This document shows, in pieces, positions 8,077-15,094 of a stretch of 41,048 bases of DNA. Positions within the stretch are counted from its first letter, which is position 1; each line of letters starts with the position of its first letter. Under the pieces are notes generated by a model. The model saw only the letters and a list, made by a program, of their open reading frames with translations, was not told the DNA's origin and did no database searches. Source of the DNA: Candidatus Nitrosopelagicus sp. GTDB lineage: Archaea; Thermoproteota; Nitrososphaeria; Nitrososphaerales; Nitrosopumilaceae. A program made the translations under genes and the position numbers. Location of the stretch: positions 35,432 to 76,479 of the forward strand of contig JAKUOP010000009.1 of NCBI GenBank assembly GCA_022450565.1. The letters are read 5' to 3'.

Positions 8077-8391
8077 TTAAATGTCGATATAAATCCCATC
8101 ATCTTTTATATCAATTTCATATTTTTGTAATTTAACACCTTTCAAATAATCCAGTAATTCACCAGTCTTAATATTATAATGCCAGAAATGTAGTGGGCAT
8201 TCTACAATATCGCCCTCAATTTTTCCTTCAGGTGCAATTGAACCATCTTGATGAACACAAACTGAATCTAGTGCATGATATCCATCCTGATTAAAAATAG
8301 CAATTTTTTTCCCACCAATTTCAAACTCCTTACTTTTTCCAGATTGAATTGTACCTTTCTCAGCTATTTTTTTCCATGCCAACTTGATCAC
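8077..8391 (-). CDS. Rieske [2Fe-2S] ferredoxin-type protein
   Basis: A 104-residue single Rieske domain. The cluster ligands are C45-x-H47 (SVCVHQDGS) and C65-x2-H68 (ECPLHFWHYNI), spaced like the small Rieske ferredoxins of dioxygenase systems or NirD. There is no signal peptide or membrane helix, so it is cytosolic and soluble. It probably donates electrons to an oxygenase or reductase, but no partner is adjacent; nadE follows after a 56-base gap. A 2OG oxygenase lies 6 kb away, but that class does not need a Rieske donor. Confidence 0.9.
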   Translation of the reverse strand: MIKLAWKKIAEKGTIQSGKSKEFEIGGKKIAIFNQDGYHALDSVCVHQDGSIAPEGKIEGDIVECPLHFWHYNIKTGELLDYLKGVKLQKYEIDIKDDGIYIDI

Positions 8392-8435
8392 ATGTTTTAT
8401 ACTTGATTATTTAATATTATATTTTACAAAATAAT

Positions 8436-8534
8436 GTGGGTGGAATCAAGAAAAATTGCACCCCCGTAGATCATTCATGTAGAATTAGACAAAGACAAGC
8501 ATTACTGGAATGGGCATATGATCCCTTTATCTAA
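8436..8534 (+). CDS. Candidate microprotein with C-x4-H-x-C motif (32 aa)
   Basis: In the 181-base gap between the Rieske gene and the 8573 gene, a GTG at 8436 opens a 32-codon frame ending TAA 8532-8534. The product has C8-x4-H13-x-C15 followed by an amphipathic segment RIRQRQALLEWAYDPFI. The composition (Trp, Tyr, Cys, charged residues) looks like a real protein rather than A/T-rich random translation. A TATA-like TTTAATATTA lies at 8410-8419, a little closer to the start than is usual for a leaderless gene. There are no homology data; conservation would be decisive. Confidence 0.42.
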   Translation: MGGIKKNCTPVDHSCRIRQRQALLEWAYDPFI

Positions 8535-8572
8535 AAAATGATTATATTGATATCCAAAAATCAACTCATTAA

Positions 8573-8950
8573 ATGGATAAAAATAAAAAATTCAAAACTA
8601 TCATACCTGAAATTTTTAAGATAAGTACTAAAATTAGATTTGTGGCAATAATTGATTTGAATGGAAAAATTGTTATTTCTGAAATGAAGCCTGATTTACA
8701 GTCTCTTTTAAAGAAATCAAACGAAGAAAAGTTCTGTGAACATGTTGCAGTTAGGCGTGATATGAGACATGAATTTGACGGCAAATTAGGCAAAGTCAGT
8801 TATGTTCATGTTGAGCGTGAGAATATAACGCAATTTGTGACCTATTCAAAATCACACTCATTTTTTATCACTTTAGAACCTGAGATTAAAAGTAATGTTA
8901 AAGCATCTATTATCATGAAAACCAAAAAAATTATTTTAACATTAAAATAA
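8573..8950 (+). CDS. Thaumarchaeal hypothetical protein, roadblock-like (125 aa)
   Basis: A 125-residue soluble protein. The sequence RFVAIIDLNGKIVISEMKP, then a helical part, then FVTYSKSHSFFITLEP and KASIIMKTKKIILTLK, reads as alternating strands and helices like a profilin/roadblock-type sensor domain. I associate it with a family restricted to Nitrososphaerota (possibly labelled DUF6659), but I cannot confirm this without a search. It has no catalytic motif and no membrane segment. The gene downstream is on the same strand 20 bases away. Confidence 0.75.
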   Translation: MDKNKKFKTIIPEIFKISTKIRFVAIIDLNGKIVISEMKPDLQSLLKKSNEEKFCEHVAVRRDMRHEFDGKLGKVSYVHVERENITQFVTYSKSHSFFITLEPEIKSNVKASIIMKTKKIILTLK

Positions 8951-8970
8951 TTAATTTTTAACAAAAAATC

Positions 8971-9252
8971 ATGCCTACAAAAAAAATTCTAATTGACGAG
9001 ATGGACGATGGAATGGATGAAAAATTATCTGAATTAGGTTTTGATGCATTTAGTGTTAAAAAACTACGTCTTGATGGAAAAAAGCTTCATACTGATTACT
9101 CAATAATTAATTATGCTAAAGATCATGATATGATTCTCATAACAAGAGACACTGAAAGTGGTCAAGCATGCGAAGAAAACGATTTACCTTGTATCTTACT
9201 TGATAATAATGAAATATTTAAAATTGTTCTAGCAAAGCTAAAAGAATTATAG
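8971..9252 (+). CDS. DUF5615 / PIN-like domain protein (93 aa)
   Basis: A short protein with the PIN-like Mut7-C/DUF5615 pattern: an acidic N-terminal strand (ILIDEMDDGMDEKLSELGF), a middle Asp (TDYSIINYAKDHDMILITRD) with the conserved D-x(n)-ITRDT segment, and ending CILLDNNE. Such proteins are predicted nucleases and are often toxin-like. Here no obvious antitoxin partner is present, although the preceding 125-aa gene is co-directional with a 20-base gap. Function is uncertain. Confidence 0.78.
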   Translation: MPTKKILIDEMDDGMDEKLSELGFDAFSVKKLRLDGKKLHTDYSIINYAKDHDMILITRDTESGQACEENDLPCILLDNNEIFKIVLAKLKEL

Positions 9253-9270
9253 TATTACGTTTTACAGGCA

Positions 9271-9726
9271 CTAGATCTTTTTAGAATTATTGTGATGTTT
9301 TCTAATCTTATGAAATAAGTTATGGGATGAAAAAATAGCTAATCCTGCTAATGCTAAACCAGCAAAATTTCTAACTGTCATTGCAAAACTAGGTTCTTGG
9401 GCTATAAGTGACATATCAAATACTACATAGAAGTTATCAATCAGCCAGAATGACATTGTTACCCAGGAAAATATTCCAGCAATCATATAACCAAGTCTAG
9501 TTTTTTTCGATACAAACATCATTGCAAAGAGAATTGTTACATACCATACAGATGATGCAACTAACCATGAAATTTCATAAACTTCTTGCCTATCATCCAT
9601 CCAATAATACGTACTTCCAAGAAATGCCATTGTCATTAAGGTTATAATGAGAATTTTTTGATTTATTGAAAAAGTTGTTCGTTCATGAAATTCAGTTGGG
9701 ATATTTTTCTTTTCAATTTCTTTCAT
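9271..9726 (-). CDS. Predicted four-helix membrane protein (151 aa)
   Basis: About four hydrophobic segments (near residues 26-44, 52-73, 81-103 and 118-135) with short loops and basic ends (KKNIPTEFHERTT at the N-terminus, HKIRKHHNNSKK at the C-terminus). I do not recognise a family. A TATA-like element (minus strand, about 9750-9763) lies 25-35 bases before the ATG. The gene diverges from the B12-sensor gene across a 112-base spacer that holds a GTTAGCACTA site. Confidence 0.72.
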   Translation of the reverse strand: MKEIEKKNIPTEFHERTTFSINQKILIITLMTMAFLGSTYYWMDDRQEVYEISWLVASSVWYVTILFAMMFVSKKTRLGYMIAGIFSWVTMSFWLIDNFYVVFDMSLIAQEPSFAMTVRNFAGLALAGLAIFSSHNLFHKIRKHHNNSKKI

Positions 9727-9790
9727 GTCTTTTATTATTCCATTTTATAATTAATATTTTATCTATGAAATTTTTAGAATTTTACTAGAA

Positions 9791-9800
9791 GTTAGCACTA
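9791..9800 (+). promoter_or_regulatory. GTTAGCACTA operator-like site 1
   Basis: Exact copy of the recurring decamer, 48 to 39 bases before the TTG start of the CarH-like gene and about 6 bases upstream of its probable TATA box (TTTATTA, 9807-9813). Its core TAGCACTA is an imperfect palindrome (reverse complement TAGTGCTA), as expected for a dimeric regulator. Confidence 0.5.
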
Positions 9801-9838
9801 GAAATGTTTATTAGGCATTACGTATCTTATAAACCACA

Positions 9839-10696
9839 TTGGTTTACATTAGAAAAAAAAATGTTAAGAACGTTGATTATTTGTATTTAGTAAAAAGCAC
9901 ATGGGATAAAATTCACAAGACATCAAGACAGGAAACAATCAAGTATTTAGGCGCAATTAATAATGTAACACAAGAAGATATACCAGAAGAATACAGAAAC
10001 GATCCAAAAATCCAGGCGTTTCTATTACAAAACACGCCAAAAGACAGAGAAAAAAGAGAAAAAATAATTGAAAAATTACAGCTACAGATCTTTACATCTT
10101 TAACGGAAGGTGATCTAGATGGTGCAAAAAAAATCTACAGAGCATTTTTGGGAGATAATTCGTTAGATCAGTTTTATGAAAAAATTCTAAATCCTGTAAT
10201 GGATAGAATCGGTACAATGTGGTCAAATGGAATTCTTTCTGTTGCAACTGAACATGTATCAAGTAACATTGCACATAGTCTTGTAAAGATAATTGCAGAG
10301 GAGAAAAAAGGGAGATCGCTTTATGGGAAAGTAGTTCTAACAACACCAGTAGGGGAAGAGCATAACTTAGGATGTAGTGTCATGGAGTCATTTTTACTCA
10401 CTAAGGGCTTCACCACATTTAATCTGTCACCGTCTACACCCGCTGAGTCTGTTTTGAATTTCATGAAGAGTGTAACTCCTGACGCAATAATTATTTCAAT
10501 TACATTGTCTGATAGCATTCCTTCTGGTCAAAGGTTGACTAAAAAGATTCGAGAAATTTACAAGAGAATTCCAATATTTGTTGGTGGGCAAGCCTTCAAA
10601 AATGGCTCTAAATCTAAATTTGATGCAAGTGTGATTAAAGATAATGATGCATTGGGTCAATTACCTAAAATATTAAAAGCAAAAAAGAAAAATTAG
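9839..10696 (+). CDS. CarH-like B12-binding sensor protein with transposase-type N-terminal domain
   Basis: A 285-residue protein. Residues about 75-150 form the four-helix B12-binding cap and carry W128-x9-E138-H139, the Wx9EH motif of CarH/LitR photoreceptors that holds adenosylcobalamin. Residues about 160-280 form the Rossmann B12 domain with E173-x-H175-x2-G178, where H175 would be the lower cobalt ligand. The residue after the Trp, a His in Thermus CarH that forms the light-state adduct, is Ser129 here. The N-terminus is not MerR: YLYLVKSTWDKIHKTSRQ..IKYLG resembles the small domain preceding some transposases. No corrinoid methyltransferase is adjacent, favouring a sensory role. The start is TTG, with TATA about 27 bases upstream. 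Confidence 0.85.
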   Translation: MVYIRKKNVKNVDYLYLVKSTWDKIHKTSRQETIKYLGAINNVTQEDIPEEYRNDPKIQAFLLQNTPKDREKREKIIEKLQLQIFTSLTEGDLDGAKKIYRAFLGDNSLDQFYEKILNPVMDRIGTMWSNGILSVATEHVSSNIAHSLVKIIAEEKKGRSLYGKVVLTTPVGEEHNLGCSVMESFLLTKGFTTFNLSPSTPAESVLNFMKSVTPDAIIISITLSDSIPSGQRLTKKIREIYKRIPIFVGGQAFKNGSKSKFDASVIKDNDALGQLPKILKAKKKN

Positions 10697-10779
10697 TCGC
10701 TGCCCTTTCCACCTTCAGCATATTCTGATTTATTAAAATCAAATTATTGGTTCTCCAAGTGCTGCATATTACTAAACAT
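10693..10779 (-). pseudogene. Possible broken microprotein gene with in-frame TAA
   Basis: On the minus strand an ATG at 10779 (or a second ATG at 10767) opens a frame that meets TAA after 11 codons and then continues in the same frame for 16 codons (FDFNKSEYAEGGKGSD) to a TAA that shares bases with the stop of the CarH-like gene. The downstream part has non-random composition and no start of its own. A TATA-like ATATAAATC (10792-10800) sits at the right distance for the 10767 ATG. A Tyr codon mutated to TAA would explain it. Speculative; a chance frame remains possible. Confidence 0.2.
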
Positions 10780-10821
10780 GTTTTTTTAATTGATTTATAT
10801 CCACATCACTGATCTAAAAAA

Positions 10822-10831
10822 GTTAGCACTA
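10822..10831 (+). promoter_or_regulatory. GTTAGCACTA operator-like site 2
   Basis: Exact decamer, again 48 to 39 bases before a start codon (ATG 10870). A degenerate second copy ATTAACACTA follows at 10841-10850, 19 bases downstream, which is near two helical turns. Confidence 0.5.
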
Positions 10832-10869
10832 TATGATAAAATTAACACTATAATTATATATGATGTACG

Positions 10870-11118
10870 ATGAATATGGTTATGGGAGCATCATGCAAAG
10901 GAATCTGCATTCAAATGAAGCACAGTCCAGTTCCAAACGCAAAAAAATATGAGTTTGGATTAAAGAGATGCAGTTGGTGTGAAGTTTTCTTAGCTACTGA
11001 TGAAATCAGATGTCCATGCTGCAAAATGATCTTAAGGACAAAATCTAGAAATAAGAAAAAATTACTCTCAGAAAGTACTCCAAGAACAGATAACGATACA
11101 AGTTTTAGTTTGGCATAA
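10870..11118 (+). CDS. Small zinc-ribbon protein (82 aa)
   Basis: An 82-residue protein with C9-x3-C13, C34-x2-C37 (RCSWCEVF) and C48-x-C50-C51 (RCPCCKMIL), followed by a basic stretch KSRNKKK and a polar tail. The last two Cys groups form a clear zinc ribbon of the type common among thaumarchaeal small proteins, possibly nucleic-acid binding. It starts 48 bases after a GTTAGCACTA site, and the desaturase-like gene starts 19 bases after its stop, so the two probably form an operon. It is a candidate small transcription regulator of the cluster, by position only. Confidence 0.82.
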   Translation: MNMVMGASCKGICIQMKHSPVPNAKKYEFGLKRCSWCEVFLATDEIRCPCCKMILRTKSRNKKKLLSESTPRTDNDTSFSLA

Positions 11119-11137
11119 AATAAATTTAGAGTGACGG

Positions 11138-12487
11138 ATGATTAAGCTTATGAAAAGTAAACCGGTAGTGATAATTGGTGCTGGTATTGGAGGTCTTACA
11201 ACAGGCACACTATTAGCAAAAAAAGGTGTATCTGTGGAAATATTCGAGAAGAGTAAACAAATTGGTGGCAGAACAGCTGCAGTAACATATAGAAATCATA
11301 TTTTAGATAATGGATTTCACATCATGCCGTTCTATAAAAAATCAGCAATATACGAAGTAATGAAAGAAGCCAACATCGAATCTAGATTAAAATTAGCAAT
11401 AGTAAGTGATATTGCATTTTACGATGGCTCAGGTTTTCACAAATACCCAAAAGGTATCACAGATATTCTCCAGATGTCATTAATTCCATTTAAAAGTAGA
11501 TTATCATTACTCAAAATTTTATTACCTATGGCATTTACCAGTATCGATAAAACAGAAGAACTTGATAAGATACCATTAACTGAAGTTACAAAAAAATTAG
11601 ACGATCATTCAAAACGTTTCTTTGATGCAGTTTGCATGCTAGCATTTGCTGACACTCCAGATCACATTTCACTTGGTGAATTTGCAAGAACAATAATTCG
11701 AGCAAATCCATTTAAAGGTGGAACAAGCGAATTTGCCTACCCTGATATGGGTGGTTATGATAGAATTTCACATGTAATGGCAGATTACATAAGGGAAGCC
11801 AAGTCTGACATTCATCTTGGAAAATCAATTAAGAAAATTTCGATTTCAGATGGCAAAGTCAATGGCGTAATACTGAATGATGAATCATTCATGGAAACTG
11901 ACTGTGTAATTGTGTCCTACCCTGCATATCACGCAATAAATCAATTATTTGATGATGGAATTTTTGATAATGAATTCATTCAGAAAATTAACAGGCTTGA
12001 TAAAACAACGTCTGTTGTGGAGGTTCATTTTGCATTATCGAAACAAATTGATTCTAGGCAAGTTGTTTTTCCAGTGGGAAAGGATTATGCATCAAAAGGA
12101 ATATTCTTTATTTCTAACATAACTCCATCAGTATCTCCATCTGGGGAGCACCTGTTAATTGTTGGTACACCAGTGAAACCAGAAGAAACTGATAACCCAT
12201 TACGTATTAAAGAAATTGTAACACAGATGAAACAAGAGCTCTCTGAAATATACCCCGAGTTTAATTCATCTTTACTTTGGGAACGTGCAATGGCATGGAA
12301 ACTCGTTGAGGCAATAGTCAAAGAACCTGGCTTAGTTTGGAAAAATAAAATGCCACATTCAGTTGAGAACATAGATGGATTATTTTTTGTCGGCGATTCA
12401 ACTATTAGCTATGGTATAGGAACTGATTCTGCCGCACATAGTTCAATTTTAGCCCATCCAAAGATTATGAAACACCTAGCAAAGTAA
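11138..12487 (+). CDS. Phytoene desaturase-like FAD-dependent oxidoreductase
   Basis: A 449-residue flavoprotein. The N-terminal dinucleotide fold PVVIIGAGIGGLTTGTLLAK with the trailing acidic residue IFEKSKQIGGRTA is the FAD-binding signature of the carotenoid desaturase/amine oxidase superfamily. The C-terminal VENIDGLFFVGDSTISYGIG is the second FAD contact. CrtI-type enzymes desaturate or isomerise isoprenoid chains, but no phytoene synthase is nearby, so the substrate is unknown; retinol saturase-like or polyprenyl-lipid activity are alternatives. A short GTGA before the ATG at 11138 could be a ribosome-binding site. An in-frame Met at 11150 is another possible start. It is likely co-transcribed with the zinc-ribbon gene. 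Confidence 0.85.
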   Translation: MIKLMKSKPVVIIGAGIGGLTTGTLLAKKGVSVEIFEKSKQIGGRTAAVTYRNHILDNGFHIMPFYKKSAIYEVMKEANIESRLKLAIVSDIAFYDGSGFHKYPKGITDILQMSLIPFKSRLSLLKILLPMAFTSIDKTEELDKIPLTEVTKKLDDHSKRFFDAVCMLAFADTPDHISLGEFARTIIRANPFKGGTSEFAYPDMGGYDRISHVMADYIREAKSDIHLGKSIKKISISDGKVNGVILNDESFMETDCVIVSYPAYHAINQLFDDGIFDNEFIQKINRLDKTTSVVEVHFALSKQIDSRQVVFPVGKDYASKGIFFISNITPSVSPSGEHLLIVGTPVKPEETDNPLRIKEIVTQMKQELSEIYPEFNSSLLWERAMAWKLVEAIVKEPGLVWKNKMPHSVENIDGLFFVGDSTISYGIGTDSAAHSSILAHPKIMKHLAK

Positions 12488-12925
12488 TTAATTTGAATTA
12501 CTTTTGGCGTAATCAACAAATTCATTCATTACATTATTCATTTGTGTTTTAATTTTTCCTTTTGCAAATATTCCAAGTAATTTTAAACTACCGTGCAGTA
12601 TGAAATCAACTTTTATTGTAATTTTAGTTTTAATGCCTATCTTCTCATACGTTTCATCAAAACTACTTCCTTTGGCAGGTCCATCAAGCATTGTTACTAT
12701 GTGTCGATCTGGTTTTATTACAACATGTTCGGTCAGAACAGTTGCAGTTCTACCCAAGAAATTTATCGTCTCGTAAATTTTTGTATTTTTCTCACTCTTT
12801 TCTACTATCTCTAGTTTTTCAAAGTAATTTGGAAGTATTTTTGTAAAATTTTCATAGTTTGTACTGATTTCAAAAATCAAGTCTCTATCGACATTTACAA
12901 TTTTTACAAATTCAAATTTTGGCAT
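12488..12925 (-). CDS. SRPBCC/COQ10-like START-domain protein (145 aa)
   Basis: I take the ATG at 12925 (MPKFEFVKIVNVDRDLIFEI): it starts the family domain, while the frame open to 13000 adds an unrelated 25 residues. FEISTNYENFTKILPNYFEK is typical of the polyketide cyclase/COQ10 group, whose cavity binds hydrophobic ligands such as quinones or polyprenyl lipids. A paralogue lies at 19796-20218. The stop directly abuts that of the desaturase-like gene on the other strand. The promoter region contains GTTGGCACTA at 12974-12983, 49-58 bases upstream. Confidence 0.82.
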   Translation of the reverse strand: MPKFEFVKIVNVDRDLIFEISTNYENFTKILPNYFEKLEIVEKSEKNTKIYETINFLGRTATVLTEHVVIKPDRHIVTMLDGPAKGSSFDETYEKIGIKTKITIKVDFILHGSLKLLGIFAKGKIKTQMNNVMNEFVDYAKSNSN

Positions 12926-12973
12926 ACAGATATTTTTTTTCGTGGCAATTAAAATTGTTAAGGTATCATAATA

Positions 12974-12983
12974 GTTGGCACTA
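12974..12983 (+). promoter_or_regulatory. GTTGGCACTA operator-like site 3
   Basis: One mismatch to the decamer. It lies in the divergent spacer between the SRPBCC gene (start 12925, minus) and the secreted-protein gene (start about 13036, plus), so it could act on both. Confidence 0.45.
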
Positions 12984-13002
12984 GTGGAAAAAATAGGCAC
13001 GT

Positions 13003-13012
13003 GCTTTATATA
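13003..13012 (+). promoter_or_regulatory. TATA box for the 13036 gene
   Basis: GCTTTATATAT-type element at about 13003-13012. It is the best TATA in the spacer and lies 24-33 bases before the TTG at 13036, which is the main reason to prefer that codon over the ATG at 13012 inside the box. Confidence 0.55.
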
Positions 13013-13035
13013 TGATTTTAAGGGCAGAATTTCTA

Positions 13036-14010
13036 TTGAAACAAATCTTTGGTTTAATGGCAGGGATATTTCTTATCACTGCATTTGTTGGATACGCTGA
13101 TGCGGCCAATGTTCCAGCTTGGGTTAAAAACAATGCTGGATGGTGGTCAAGTGGTCAGATAGACGATCAAGCATTTGTTTCTGGAATACAGTTTCTAATT
13201 GAAGAAGGTTTAATCACGGTTCCATCTACAACAAGGAGTGCATCAACTTCTGATAGTATACCAGACTGGGTGAAAAATACAGCTGGTTGGTGGTCAAACG
13301 ATGAAATATCAGAGAATGACTTTATCAATGCAATACAATATTTGATAAAAACTGGAATTATGAGTGTTAGTGCAAGTTCAGTGGGTGACGATATGAAACA
13401 GCCATCACAATATCAAGAACCAAAAACACAATCCTCAAGCACAGTTAACAAAACTGGCGATGATTCATTAGATCAAATGCTTGTAGTATGTCAAAGTGAG
13501 GAAAATCCAAGATTAGTCAGAGATTGTGAAAAGGCAATAAAGGAGGAATACAATCTTAAGCAATACAAAGCTAACAGCACATCATACCAAGTAGGACCAA
13601 TTACATATTATTATGCACCAGATTGGCAGGAAGAAACTAAAGGTGTTCTAAAGCAGTACAATAATATTTCTTATACTGCCACTGGACAAGCTCTACTTAA
13701 TCTCAAACTTTTAGCTGAAAATACAGGTTCATCTAGTAATGTAACAATGACATGTACCAGTCCATCTCTCTGTAACTATAACGTATGGGATGGTGGACAC
13801 AAATGGGTAAACTCTGGTTCAGACTTTACATCAGGAAATGTCGTTCTCAAAGAAGGGCAAAACAGATTCCTCAATATTCTATGGGGACCAGCTATAGGTT
13901 ATGGCAGTTATGAGGACTTTATCTATGATTCTGGGAAAGATTATTCATTAAAAATACAAGAACCATTTGGTAGTCTAGACTTACCATTGAATCTAGTTGT
14001 AGTTCCATAG
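13036..14010 (+). CDS. Secreted protein with two WVKN..GWW repeats
   Basis: From TTG 13036 the protein is 324 residues and begins with a normal signal peptide, MKQIFGLMAGIFLITAFVGY then ADA-A. The frame also has an ATG at 13012 and one at 13057. Two copies of the thaumarchaeal repeat P-x-WVKN-x-AGWWS-x(4)-I-x(4)-F-x(2)-xIQ-x-LI follow: the first at VPAWVKNNAGWWSSGQIDDQ and the second at IPDWVKNTAGWWSNDEISEN. A Ser/Thr/Gln-rich linker precedes a C-terminal domain of about 180 residues that I do not recognise, with a likely disulphide in TCTSPSLC. It is probably exported to the pseudo-periplasm. It is divergent from the SRPBCC gene across an operator-like site. Confidence 0.82.
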   Translation: MKQIFGLMAGIFLITAFVGYADAANVPAWVKNNAGWWSSGQIDDQAFVSGIQFLIEEGLITVPSTTRSASTSDSIPDWVKNTAGWWSNDEISENDFINAIQYLIKTGIMSVSASSVGDDMKQPSQYQEPKTQSSSTVNKTGDDSLDQMLVVCQSEENPRLVRDCEKAIKEEYNLKQYKANSTSYQVGPITYYYAPDWQEETKGVLKQYNNISYTATGQALLNLKLLAENTGSSSNVTMTCTSPSLCNYNVWDGGHKWVNSGSDFTSGNVVLKEGQNRFLNILWGPAIGYGSYEDFIYDSGKDYSLKIQEPFGSLDLPLNLVVVP

Positions 14011-14031
14011 TATTAACATTCAAGTAATATA

Positions 14032-14319
14032 ATGACTGATATAATCTGGGGAACCGTAACAAATGTTATTGCAAATAATAAATTCGAAATTAATGTAACT
14101 CATAGAAAAGATGAGAATACGAATAGATATGATGACAATGAGACAGTTATTTTTACTGAAATTGATATAATGAGTTTACCAGCTGACCCTAGTTTACGAA
14201 CAATTCAACAAATTGAAGATGCAATAAAAGGCAAATTCATCAAGTGTGAGGTTGTAACGCGATGTGATGATAAAACGTTGAATTGTAAGGTCTTTCATTC
14301 AGGCGCAGGTGGCTATTAA
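14032..14319 (+). CDS. Small beta-rich protein, SNase/OB-like (95 aa)
   Basis: A 95-residue protein that starts WGTVTNVIANNKFEINVTHR and contains GKFIKCEVVTRCDDKTLNCK. The run of strands resembles the beta-barrel of staphylococcal-nuclease-like or OB proteins, but the catalytic Arg/Glu residues of SNase are not evident. No signal peptide. The following oxygenase gene starts on the very next base after the TAA, so the two are translationally linked. Function unknown. Confidence 0.72.
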   Translation: MTDIIWGTVTNVIANNKFEINVTHRKDENTNRYDDNETVIFTEIDIMSLPADPSLRTIQQIEDAIKGKFIKCEVVTRCDDKTLNCKVFHSGAGGY

Positions 14320-15093
14320 TTGGTTAATCATTGGACACCAATCTATCTAAAGAAGAATCAAAAATTTGAATTTATTGACGAATTGGCTAGTGGGTCAATC
14401 CCAGCATTAATTCTTAAAAAAGCGTTTTCACTGAAAACTTGTAAGAAGATTATTGAAAAAATTTTAGATTTTAATTATGTTTCCAATGGTCCAGGGATTG
14501 AAAAGAAAATTGGTGTATCTTTAAATTCATTTATTAATCAAAAAGGCACATATTTTGAAAAAACTCGATTCATAGAAAAAAAACTTGAGCGATATTTTCC
14601 TTATAATGAAGATCCAAGAACCTTGATGCAAAATATATTGTCAACTGTGTTTTCAATGGAAACTAGAATTGCAAAAGAAAATAACTCAAATTATTCAAAG
14701 GGTGTTTTTAGATTTCATGGAACTAATGAATCATTCAAAATTCATAGAGATTCTGCACATTATGAAGCAGTTGGTTACCAAGTATCAAAGATTCCATTAC
14801 AATTTTCTGCGGTGTTACATTTACAGCCAGCTGAATATGGAGGTGAATTAGTTATATACAGAAAAATTTGGAAACACAGCGATGAAAAGTATAGAACTCC
14901 ATATTTTGGTTATTCAGAAAAAGTTGTTCATGATATAGAATCTATAAAAATTAAACCTGAAACAGGTGATATAGTAATCATAAATCCAATTCACTATCAT
15001 GCAATTTCTAAAATCAAAGGAAAGCACTATAGGATAAGTACAGGATTCTTTTTTGCCCCAACTGATGAACAAACACTGACATGTTGGGCCTAA
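14320..15093 (+). CDS. 2-oxoglutarate/Fe(II)-dependent oxygenase
   Basis: A 257-residue jelly-roll oxygenase of the prolyl-4-hydroxylase/PKHD type. The iron facial triad is H142-x-D144 (KIHRDSAHYEA) and H227 (NPIHYHAISK; H225 is nearby), and R238 would bind the 2-oxoglutarate carboxylate. LHLQPAEYGGELVIY and KPETGDIVIINP are family strands. These enzymes hydroxylate proteins or small molecules; the substrate here is unknown. The start is TTG at 14320, directly after the TAA of the preceding gene. The 3' end nearly touches the convergent 15095 gene. Confidence 0.85.
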   Translation: MVNHWTPIYLKKNQKFEFIDELASGSIPALILKKAFSLKTCKKIIEKILDFNYVSNGPGIEKKIGVSLNSFINQKGTYFEKTRFIEKKLERYFPYNEDPRTLMQNILSTVFSMETRIAKENNSNYSKGVFRFHGTNESFKIHRDSAHYEAVGYQVSKIPLQFSAVLHLQPAEYGGELVIYRKIWKHSDEKYRTPYFGYSEKVVHDIESIKIKPETGDIVIINPIHYHAISKIKGKHYRISTGFFFAPTDEQTLTCWA

Positions 15094-15094
15094 G

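Noticed and set aside
9265-9273. AGGCACTAG near the end of the PIN-like gene
   Set aside because: Lies between converging 3' ends, not upstream of any start, so not counted as an operator.
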